Source: Parasutterella excrementihominis YIT 11859 (GTDB taxonomy: Bacteria > Pseudomonadota > Gammaproteobacteria > Burkholderiales > Burkholderiaceae_F). From it: a DNA stretch of 64,000 nt. Each line of letters starts with the position of its first letter. Positions within the stretch are counted from its first letter, which is position 1. Positions 8,693 through 15,961 of the stretch are shown here, one piece after another. The translations under genes were made by a program, and so were the position numbers. The notes beneath the pieces were generated by a model. That model was not told the DNA's origin, made no database searches, and saw nothing but the letters and a program-made list of their open reading frames with translations. The stretch spans positions 1 through 64,000 of the forward strand of contig NZ_GL883754.1 in NCBI RefSeq assembly GCF_000205025.1, given 5' to 3'.

Positions 8693-9973
8693 TCAGCAAA
8701 CAGTCTTAGACGGCAAATGCACACGACGAAGGATTAAAAGTCCGATAACAAAGAAAAGTGTCGTCACGAGGATTGCGGTTCTTTGATCTCCGGACGTCAG
8801 CCAAGTGACTGTTCCGTATGTGATCGGGCCCAAAACATTGGCACCCCAAACGGCGACGTTCCAGGCAGAGTAGAACTGGGCAAGTTCTCCTGCCGGAGCA
8901 AAAACGGCAACAACTGCCCTGCCCGCTGATTGGCTCGATCCCATCGCGATGCCGGCAATATTGGCAGCGATCCAAAAACTCACTGGACCATGTGAGAACG
9001 CTGCCATCACGCCCATGATGATCCACAAAAGTATGGTGAGCGCCAAAGTTTTCTTGTGCCCCAACCGATCTTGAACGTACCCGAAAACAAAGGCTCCGAT
9101 GGCCGCAGTGATATTGACGACCAAAATCAAAGTAATCGTTTGAGCAGTCGTAAATTTCATAACGAGCTGGGCATAGACTGCTGAAAGCGTAATCACAACG
9201 GCAATACCGGCTTGGTAGAAAAGTCCACAGACACAAAACTTCAAGAATTCCGGATAACGTTTAAGAAGTTTGAAACTGTCGACCGATTCCTGTCTGATTC
9301 TTTTGAAAGTCTTTTCAAAGGAGATATTCTTAGGTTTAGAACGCTCTTTGACATACAAGAGCATCGGCAAAGCCATGACAAAGAAAATAGTCGCCGTGGA
9401 CATTGCCGTATACGGCACATAAACATCGGCGGGAAGACCTGCTTTCTGTCCCTCAAAAACAATAAGCAAGCAAGCAGCCAAACTGACGATGCCGCCGAGA
9501 TAGCCGAAAGACCAGCCCCAGCCGGAAACCTTGCCGAAAGCTTCGGGCTTTGCCAACTCCGAGAGAAACGCTGAGTTGAGCGACACACCGGCATTGAATG
9601 CCGTATTAGAAATCACGATCAGAAAAACCGCTGAGGCCAAAGTCCCAGGACCGGTGTAGGCAAGCGTCGCGGTGCTCATGCAGCAGATGCCCGTCATCAC
9701 CGCAAGCCAAAATCGTTTATTGGCCTTGGCATCTGCCAACGCGCTGATCACCGGTATAACAGCAATAGACAGCAAATTAGAAAGCGTGATCGTCAGCGTC
9801 CACGCAAACGTGGCCCAAACAGCGTTTTCTGCGACAACCGACACAAAAAACGCGTTATAGACCGCTGTCAGAATAACGGTGGTGTAACCGGAGTTCGCAA
9901 AATCGTACGAAGCCCAAGCGAGGACCTCCCGCTTAGAGACGCCGGGCATAAGAAAGTTCTTTCCGGAATCCAT
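8693..9973 (-). CDS. UMF1/Atg22-type major facilitator transporter
   Basis: A 426-residue, roughly 12-helix permease. It has the UMF1 family N-terminus (VLAWASYDFANSGYTTVILTAVYN) and the middle loop EAFGKVSGWGWSFGYLGGI. Substrates of this bacterial family are not established; yeast Atg22 exports amino acids from the vacuole. It begins three bases after the stop of the deacetylase-like gene and is almost certainly co-transcribed with it. That suggests the two handle the same small acylated compound or its product. The pairing is observed; its meaning is inference. An in-frame ATG eight codons downstream is an alternative start. Confidence 0.8.
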   Translation of the reverse strand: MDSGKNFLMPGVSKREVLAWASYDFANSGYTTVILTAVYNAFFVSVVAENAVWATFAWTLTITLSNLLSIAVIPVISALADAKANKRFWLAVMTGICCMSTATLAYTGPGTLASAVFLIVISNTAFNAGVSLNSAFLSELAKPEAFGKVSGWGWSFGYLGGIVSLAACLLIVFEGQKAGLPADVYVPYTAMSTATIFFVMALPMLLYVKERSKPKNISFEKTFKRIRQESVDSFKLLKRYPEFLKFCVCGLFYQAGIAVVITLSAVYAQLVMKFTTAQTITLILVVNITAAIGAFVFGYVQDRLGHKKTLALTILLWIIMGVMAAFSHGPVSFWIAANIAGIAMGSSQSAGRAVVAVFAPAGELAQFYSAWNVAVWGANVLGPITYGTVTWLTSGDQRTAILVTTLFFVIGLLILRRVHLPSKTVC

Positions 9974-9976
9974 CGG

Positions 9977-10909
9977 CTAATCCGTGCAAGCCAGCTGATG
10001 AATGAAGGCTGCGCAGCTTCTGGCCAGAGAAGACGTGTTGTATCCGCCTTCAAGGACTGCTACGACACCACGGCACTCCGGAATCTCGGATTTGCAGGAA
10101 GCCAGGCGGCGGCCTAAGAATGCGTAGTCCCGTTCAACCATTAAGAGCTGAGCCTGGTCTTCTTCCCGATGGGCATCGAATCCTGCGGAAACCATTATCA
10201 GCTCAGGCCTATACTCCTTGAGCTTGGGCATCCAAACTTCATCCATGGTTCGACGAAGCGCAATCCCTTCGGTTCCTTCCGGGAAAGGTGTGTAAATTGC
10301 ATTCGGAGGCGCATGATGAATATGCGCATACGGGAAAAGCGCTTCCTGGAATCCGTCCAGAATTAAAACATCGTCCCTGCCTCCAAGAATATTGCTCGTC
10401 CCGTCCCCGTGGTGGACATCGAAGTCCACGACTGCTACTCGCTTTAATCCGTAAACTCCGATGGCATGCAGCGTACCAATAGCTACATTATTTAAGAAGC
10501 AAAAGCCGCCGGAATGGTCCCTATGCGCGTGATGTCCGGGCGGTCTGACGGCGCAGAAAACCTTCTTATATTGACCTGAAAGAACGTCATCCACGCCGGC
10601 GCAGGCGGCTCCGGCCGCATATTGCGCTGCCTCCCAGGTATACGGATTCATCGCAGTGTCAACACTGATGGTATTCAGACCTTCCTTAGGTGAATTGTGG
10701 GAGAGGTAGGAAATATAGTCAGCATCGTGGGCAGCCAGCATGTCGGTCACGGCCACCATCGGCGGCGTCTTTTGATCGACGAACTGAGAAGTTCCTGCAG
10801 CCAGCATGAGCTCTTCGATTTTTTCCAGGCGCTTAGGACATTCGGGATTGTTGCTTCCCATCTTGTGTTTGAAAAACAATCCGTGAGTATAAAAAGCGGT
10901 GTCAGCCAT
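9977..10909 (-). CDS. Histone deacetylase-family amidohydrolase (AcuC/acetylpolyamine type)
   Basis: Bacterial members of this zinc-dependent arginase-fold family remove acetyl groups from polyamines, acetyl-CoA synthetase or small amides. The catalytic pattern is complete: PPGHHAHRDHSGGFCFLNN supplies the His pair, and DFDVHHGDGTSNI and a later SAGFDAH supply the zinc ligands. The start at 10909 gives the normal N-terminus (MADTAFYTHG). An ATG 13 codons earlier is possible. It forms an operon with the UMF1-type transporter. The substrate is not predictable here. Confidence 0.85.
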   Translation of the reverse strand: MADTAFYTHGLFFKHKMGSNNPECPKRLEKIEELMLAAGTSQFVDQKTPPMVAVTDMLAAHDADYISYLSHNSPKEGLNTISVDTAMNPYTWEAAQYAAGAACAGVDDVLSGQYKKVFCAVRPPGHHAHRDHSGGFCFLNNVAIGTLHAIGVYGLKRVAVVDFDVHHGDGTSNILGGRDDVLILDGFQEALFPYAHIHHAPPNAIYTPFPEGTEGIALRRTMDEVWMPKLKEYRPELIMVSAGFDAHREEDQAQLLMVERDYAFLGRRLASCKSEIPECRGVVAVLEGGYNTSSLARSCAAFIHQLACTD

Positions 10910-11064
10910 GGGATTCTTCTTTCTGAGCCTTTTTCCAATTTTAACCATTTCTTGGGACGTTAACAGCCTTCAGAAAGGCAATGATCGAATTAACGACGGT
11001 TATCAGAAGGTTGCAAAATTGTTTTTTCAATCCAAAACTGTGATAGGAAGTCTAGGGTGCACAA

Positions 11065-11108
11065 AAAAGGGCTGTCGGCTTCCTCTTGGTAGAAGAAATC
11101 GACAGCCC
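11065..11108 (-). terminator. Terminator of the asparaginase operon
   Basis: A perfect nine-base stem GGGCTGTCG/CGACAGCCC (11069-11077 with 11100-11108), extended by an inner purine/pyrimidine stem, is followed on the minus strand by six T. It lies 55 bases after the asparaginase stop. Confidence 0.85.
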
Positions 11109-11162
11109 AAACTTTGTTTTATGGAGGGATAAAACAAATTAAGGATATCAATAGGTAATTTG

Positions 11163-12164
11163 CTATACGTCTAAGAGTCTTTCAAGTTCTTCTCGATTTT
11201 CTTTCTTTGCCAGCTCGGGACGTTCGGAAAGCAGAACCATCAGCTTGAGACGAGTTTTGGCAGAAGAAAATTCTCCGCCATGAATCGCACCGTTGTTGCG
11301 GCTGTCCGTGACAGAACCGGGATAGGCATAGACCTGGTAAGGGCGACCTCCCGGGGTTCTAGTGGTAATTACCACAACAACACCTTTATCTGTTGCATCT
11401 TTTATCGCCGGTTCCACAATGGCAGGAAGATTTCCGCGTCCGAATCCTTCTAACACGATGCCTTTGCAGCCCTGAGCAACAGCAAAGTCGATGTAATCAC
11501 GACCGATGCCTGTCTGACCGGTAACAATATCAACGCGCGCGGTAAGTTCTTTGGGGGAATAAGTACGTCTGTCCAAGGGAGCACGACGGAAAACAACTCT
11601 ATCGACATCGCAGTAACCTATGGGGCCCCACCAAGGAGAAGCAAAGGTATCGGGGTTAGCGGAATGAGTCTTTCTGACCTGTCCGGCTGCATGAATAATT
11701 TCATTCAGCAGAACCATTACGCCCTTGCCTTTGGCTTCTTCGCTGGCCGCTGTTTTGACAGCACAGTAAATATTTGCTGGACCGTCCGGGCTGGTATCGC
11801 CGGCGCCGCGCATTGCAGCGGTTAAGACAATAGGCTTTTCGCTCTTGTGAAGAATGTCGAGCATGTAGGCGGTTTCCTCAACTGTATCGGTACCGTGGGT
11901 CACTACAGCGCCGGCAACGCCCTCTTCTTTCAAAGCTTCCTCAATCATTTGAGAGAGCTGAAACATTTTTTGCGGAGTCATCGCGCAGCTGGCATGATTT
12001 GAAAACTCTCTGACTTCAACATCAGCAAGTTTATCCAAACCAGGAACAGCGGCGGCCAAGTCTGCGCCGCTGACAGCAGGAACCAGGCCGTTGACCTTCG
12101 GGTCAAACTTCATAGCGATGGTGCCGCCGGTAGTAAAAACTATGACTTTTTTCTTATCCGACAT
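11163..12164 (-). CDS. L-asparaginase, cytoplasmic
   Basis: Hydrolyses L-asparagine to aspartate and ammonia. The 333-residue protein has both active-site threonine motifs, TTGGTIAM (nucleophile Thr15) and THGTDTVEETAY (Thr92-Asp93), and the family's C-terminal dimer region. It has no signal peptide, so it acts in the cytoplasm despite being closer in sequence style to the type II enzymes. AAGGAGA precedes the ATG. It is the last gene of a three-gene operon after a permease and an unrecognised 408-residue protein, which suggests uptake and deamidation of asparagine or a related amide. Confidence 0.9.
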   Translation of the reverse strand: MSDKKKVIVFTTGGTIAMKFDPKVNGLVPAVSGADLAAAVPGLDKLADVEVREFSNHASCAMTPQKMFQLSQMIEEALKEEGVAGAVVTHGTDTVEETAYMLDILHKSEKPIVLTAAMRGAGDTSPDGPANIYCAVKTAASEEAKGKGVMVLLNEIIHAAGQVRKTHSANPDTFASPWWGPIGYCDVDRVVFRRAPLDRRTYSPKELTARVDIVTGQTGIGRDYIDFAVAQGCKGIVLEGFGRGNLPAIVEPAIKDATDKGVVVVITTRTPGGRPYQVYAYPGSVTDSRNNGAIHGGEFSSAKTRLKLMVLLSERPELAKKENREELERLLDV

Positions 12165-12192
12165 TCTTTTTCTCCTTTGAAAATTTTTAGTT

Positions 12193-13419
12193 TCAGATCA
12201 TTCCATACTTTTCCTGAGCAGCAATGAGTTCCTCGTTTGCCTGCCCAAGATTTTCATTCAAGTATCCGACCGCAGCGCAGATGATTCGGTCGTAATTTTT
12301 AACGTCTTCCGACTCTAAGGTCGGAAGAACTTGTTTTTGGAGTTGCTCTCGGCTAATAAAGAGGCTCATTACAGCAGAAGTTCCCGGAATACAACCGACC
12401 CCGCCCATGACTTTGTGAACGTCATTGCTCATAAACGTGATGCCGCCTAACTCCTGACTGCAAAATTCGTTCAGTTCGGCAGCGATTCGGACTTTTTCCT
12501 GAGCAGTAGAAGCTTTGCTCAGCCTTTCTCCGAATTCAATAATCTTTCTGCCTTGCTGACGCGTCAGATCTTCCATTGCGGTATCACTTCTGCCAAGCAG
12601 TTCCGGACGATACTCCACCGAAAGGCCCAGAGATTGTGCGGCCTTTAATAAGGCTTTTGCGGCAACAGTGTTGTCATCCCCGGGGAAAGCTCTGATTAAG
12701 AATGTGGGTTCCTTGATAACGGATGAAAGCGGTTCTGCACAGACCTTGCCTTCAATGACAAAGGAAGGGATTCGATCCAAATGCAGTTTTTCAGATAAGT
12801 CTTTCTTTCCGTATAAGTTAACGTTTCCTTCAATATCCTCATTAGGACCAATGCCGCCTATGGTCGCATTTGAAAGCGCCATGACCGATACCGGAACACC
12901 GTGAATATCCAAAACCGTTCCAAGAATCTTTCCGCAGTTTCCTTCCAGGTCCTCTTCTTTGATGATGAATTGGTCAGAGAAGGCTTTCACAAAGCTATCC
13001 AACGCTGCATTAGCAATCGCAGTTTGCAAGGCAACAGGTACTTCCATAGCGCCCTGACCTAAGACCCTTCCGAAGCAATCCACCGCAATCGCTTGCGAAC
13101 AAACGGCCTGCTTTCCGACACAATGAGATGCCAGACGTGCCTCTGAAGCTGTAATGCCGCGTCTTGCCGTGCCTATGCCTTCTCCGCCTGAAACTGTCTT
13201 AACTTGAAAATATGCATCCTCAAGACCCGTATGGACATTGCACTCCGCAATTTCAAGACTTAAGCCAGTTGCTTCTCGCAGAAGACCAAGCACTGCGCTC
13301 AGACCCCCAGAATCGTCTTGGATAAAACCCAGGTGGCTATTGGCGTGTCCGCATCCGGCATGACCAACAACGCCGATGACTCCGAATGGTGCGGCAGATA
13401 AGGATATATTTGTTTTCAT
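12193..13419 (-). CDS. Unrecognised 408-residue protein in the asparaginase operon
   Basis: I do not recognise a family. The protein is soluble and glycine-rich, and it starts with GVIGVVGHAGCGHANSHLG. Other notable segments are FIQDDSGG near residue 35, SGGEGIGTARRGIT near 80, ALSNATIGGIGPNEDIEGN near 185 and MGGVGCIPGTSAVM near 350. The repeated Gly-Gly loops around small and acidic residues look like an enzyme active site rather than a structural protein, but that is only an impression. It lies 28 bases upstream of the asparaginase and 57 bases after the permease. Its role is therefore likely in the same catabolic step or a linked one. Confidence 0.75.
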   Translation of the reverse strand: MKTNISLSAAPFGVIGVVGHAGCGHANSHLGFIQDDSGGLSAVLGLLREATGLSLEIAECNVHTGLEDAYFQVKTVSGGEGIGTARRGITASEARLASHCVGKQAVCSQAIAVDCFGRVLGQGAMEVPVALQTAIANAALDSFVKAFSDQFIIKEEDLEGNCGKILGTVLDIHGVPVSVMALSNATIGGIGPNEDIEGNVNLYGKKDLSEKLHLDRIPSFVIEGKVCAEPLSSVIKEPTFLIRAFPGDDNTVAAKALLKAAQSLGLSVEYRPELLGRSDTAMEDLTRQQGRKIIEFGERLSKASTAQEKVRIAAELNEFCSQELGGITFMSNDVHKVMGGVGCIPGTSAVMSLFISREQLQKQVLPTLESEDVKNYDRIICAAVGYLNENLGQANEELIAAQEKYGMI

Positions 13420-13476
13420 GAGTTAACCGATGAGTTCGGGTTCGGCTAACACCGAACCTGAAGATTCACAGACTAA

Positions 13477-14760
13477 TTAGAAGATCATCAAAAGGATGGT
13501 GATGATCAAGGCAACCAAGCAACCGAACAGAATGGACGGCCGCTGGAACAAGTTAGCCTGTTTGAGGTTAGATCCCGGAACCACCGGAATAACGGTAGCC
13601 AGAGCAGCAACCGGGCCGCCGGTAAGGAAGTACTGAATCAGAGAAGCGCCGGAAGCGGCAGCGAAAGCTGCTGCAAACGGGTCAGCTCCGGTACCGAGCA
13701 CAACCTGAAGGAACGGAACCAAAACAGCAACAGAGGCTGCATAAGACTGAGTCATGAAGCCGGTTACGAAAGCCACGCAGAACATGACAATAACCGGAGA
13801 GAAGGAAAGCATCGGAGAAGCAAATGTCGAAATCGTGTCAACGAGACCAATCTGTTTAATAACGGTGCTCATAAACAGGAAACCGATCGTTGCAACCAAC
13901 GGTGTCGCGATTAAGCCGACACCCTGCATCATCGTCTGTTCTGCACTCTTCATATCCTTGTGAGCAAGGATCATAACGACGAGAGCGGATACCAGACCGA
14001 CCAGGAAAATCGGCAGACCGCAGATGAAACCGACTAAGAGAACTAAGAACGGGAAGAATGCTTTTCCAGATGTCGTCTTATATTCTTTATTTTTGATTTC
14101 GTCCATAACGGCGATTCTGTCTTCTTCACTGACCGTAACGCCTCTCTTATGCATGTCATAGATCACGCGGATGTAGGACATCAAGAAAATAGAGAGAGCA
14201 GCGATTAGACCGAGAACGTTGAACAAGCCGTAGCCAATACCGGCAGTTGCAAGGATTGCAACCTGAGTCGGATGTGTAAAACCTGCTAAATTACCGATGT
14301 GGCCTGCATGGGCCTGAATACCGGCGACTTTATTTGGGTCAACACCGAGCTTAACAGCAGCCGGACCGGTAATCACGGCGGTAATCACAGGCTGTGTGAA
14401 CCCTGTCAGTGCGCCGATCACGCCTGCTGCAATACCGCCGGCCGTGCAAACTCCGGGGCCGCCGCCGAGCTTATTGCCCCAAAGAACGATATCTCTTACG
14501 ATAACATCCAAGAAGCCAGTGGCCTGCATGATACCGATGAACAGCAAGATACCGGTCATGTCGGCAATCACAGGATTCAAACCTGAATTAATCATCTTTG
14601 CAATTGTCATCGGAGCGCTTCCGGCTAGCGGGAAGCCCGCAACAATCGCGGAAATAGCCGCACCTGTGATGGCTGTGATGTAAATCGGCGTCATGCCTGT
14701 AATCATGATCACCAACGTCAGGACCATCAAGCACTGGGCTATGATCATCTGAGTTGTCAT
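13477..14760 (-). CDS. Ion transporter-superfamily permease
   Basis: A 427-residue protein with about eleven hydrophobic helices. The layout is that of GntP, CitMHS or DcuC-like ion-coupled carriers: two halves, each with a re-entrant Gly/Thr-rich loop (ALTGFTQPVITAVITGPAAV; FVTGFMTQSYAASVAVLVP). I cannot name the substrate. As first gene of the operon with a cytoplasmic asparaginase, it probably imports the amide or amino acid that the operon degrades. A GAGGAG precedes the ATG. Confidence 0.7.
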   Translation of the reverse strand: MTTQMIIAQCLMVLTLVIMITGMTPIYITAITGAAISAIVAGFPLAGSAPMTIAKMINSGLNPVIADMTGILLFIGIMQATGFLDVIVRDIVLWGNKLGGGPGVCTAGGIAAGVIGALTGFTQPVITAVITGPAAVKLGVDPNKVAGIQAHAGHIGNLAGFTHPTQVAILATAGIGYGLFNVLGLIAALSIFLMSYIRVIYDMHKRGVTVSEEDRIAVMDEIKNKEYKTTSGKAFFPFLVLLVGFICGLPIFLVGLVSALVVMILAHKDMKSAEQTMMQGVGLIATPLVATIGFLFMSTVIKQIGLVDTISTFASPMLSFSPVIVMFCVAFVTGFMTQSYAASVAVLVPFLQVVLGTGADPFAAAFAAASGASLIQYFLTGGPVAALATVIPVVPGSNLKQANLFQRPSILFGCLVALIITILLMIF

Positions 14761-14944
14761 TATCTATCTCCTCTTGATTTGAGACGCAGACTCTCTCGGA
14801 GTCGCGCGTAGAAAAAACTCTACGAGATAATGTTCGCAACATTCTGTAACAGAGCGATTGCAATTGTCAGCAAATATATTGCAGAAAAATTACAAGTGAT
14901 CCGTGTTTGTACTAAGAGCTTTTTATCAGGTATGCCCGTAAAAC
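14761..14944 (-). promoter_or_regulatory. Promoter and leader of the permease-asparaginase operon
   Basis: No gene is seen here. On the minus strand the leader holds CTGACA, with a TACAGA 16 bases on as a possible -10. It then has two small hairpins just upstream of the first gene: CGTAGA/TCTACG (six pairs around a T-rich loop) and GACTC/GAGTC-type pairing. These could form an attenuator or a translational control element. The evidence is weak. Confidence 0.3.
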
Positions 14945-15250
14945 ACTGTCATTTATGACGGCGATATAAGGGCCCGGTCCAAAGGACTGGATAGGCTAAA
15001 CCAGCCCTATCTTTTCAGATCTAGGGGCGGCCTGTCCCGAAGTCAAGTCTGTGGAGAGATGTGAGACCTGAAGGAGTATACGGTTGTGTCCACGCGCGTA
15101 TCTCCTTTGGGAGAACGAGCAAAAACCAAGCTGTACTCCTTTGGGCAATCTCGCTGAAGCAGAAACCTCCGAGGCAACTTCGACATTAAGCCACGGCTGT
15201 CGGAGAAGCGGCAGGAATCCTCTTCATTTATGGCGCGGAGGAAGTCAATC
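14945..15250 (+). mobile_element. Relic of an IS200/IS605 tnpB element: 3'-end/omega-RNA-like region
   Basis: There is no open gene here, but the text reads like the 3' tail of an IS605-family tnpB plus right end. In one frame it gives GVRPEGVYGCVHARISFGR and then AISLKQKPPRQL, the sort of Val-Arg-Pro and Leu-Lys-Gln-Glu-Pro tail seen in many TnpB proteins. It ends in AGGAATCCTC, a short loop, and CGGAGGAAGTCAA, which matches the usual right-end hairpin of these elements. Further hairpins lie at about 14949-14960, 14971-14990 and 15070-15105 (GGAGTATACG with CGTATCTCC). No catalytic TnpB domain remains. The end coincides with the stop codon of the response regulator on the other strand. The match is from memory of family consensus, not a search. 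Confidence 0.55.
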
Positions 15251-15952
15251 AGGTTCTGTAATTAGGTATCCCACGGAGGAATAAGCCGCAATCACGCCGC
15301 CGTCCAACCCACATTGTTCAAGCTTTCTTCGAATCCTTGCAAAAGTAACACGAAGATACTGGACCTCTCCGATGCTCTCGTCGCCCCACACAGCTCGAAG
15401 CAGCCGTTCATGGGTCATGACTTCTCCGGGATGTTTCACAAGCTCTAAGAGCAGCCTGAACTCTCTGTCCGTCAGTTTGACGAGCGCGTCTTTGACATAA
15501 CATTGACGCGGGCCGGGCAACAGTCTCAGCGCACCGCAAATAAGTTCCTGACTTTGAGGGGCGTGGACAAGTGATCTGGTTTTTCCTCGTCTCAACACGG
15601 CTCGAATTCTTTCCATCAGTTCTTCAATGTAGAAAGGCTTCGAGACGAAGTCGTCTGCTCCTTCTCGGAAGCCCTCGATGACCGTGGGACGTTCGTCTTT
15701 CGCCGACAAAATGATGACCGGCACATCAGATGATTTGCGCAGTCTCTTGAGCATGGACATGCCGTCAATTTCAGGCATCATTAAGTCAAGCAAAATCAAA
15801 TCGGGTTTCTCAACCGACTTGTTGTAAACCTCCAGTGCCTGAGCTCCGTCGGAAGCCGTCTGAACGTCAAATCCTTCGAGTTCTAAATTTTGAGCCAAAA
15901 GACGGCGGATCTTGCTTTCGTCATCAACGATCAAGATTAAAGGACGATGCAT
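15245..15952 (-). CDS. OmpR/KdpE-type response regulator
   Basis: A 235-residue transcription factor with a receiver domain (residues 1-120: acidic pocket DDE at 10-12, phosphoacceptor Asp56 in LLDLMMP, conserved Lys in VSKPF) and a C-terminal winged helix (residues 130-232, with LTDREFRLLLELVKHPGEVMTHERLL). GGAGG precedes its ATG, nine bases after the sensor kinase. Its last codons overlap the end of the IS605-like relic, so the native C-terminus may have been altered slightly. The target genes are unknown. Confidence 0.93.
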   Translation of the reverse strand: MHRPLILIVDDESKIRRLLAQNLELEGFDVQTASDGAQALEVYNKSVEKPDLILLDLMMPEIDGMSMLKRLRKSSDVPVIILSAKDERPTVIEGFREGADDFVSKPFYIEELMERIRAVLRRGKTRSLVHAPQSQELICGALRLLPGPRQCYVKDALVKLTDREFRLLLELVKHPGEVMTHERLLRAVWGDESIGEVQYLRVTFARIRRKLEQCGLDGGVIAAYSSVGYLITEPD

Positions 15953-15961
15953 ACTTCCCTC

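Noticed and set aside
15225-15250. GAGGAAGTC resembling the conserved start of RNase P RNA
   Set aside because: The rest of the RNase P core does not follow. The context fits an IS605 right end instead.
15084-15284. 66-codon open frame in the IS605-like relic
   Set aside because: It lacks a ribosome site and runs through RNA-like hairpins. Two other frames give equally tnpB-tail-like readings, so it is more likely element RNA than a gene.
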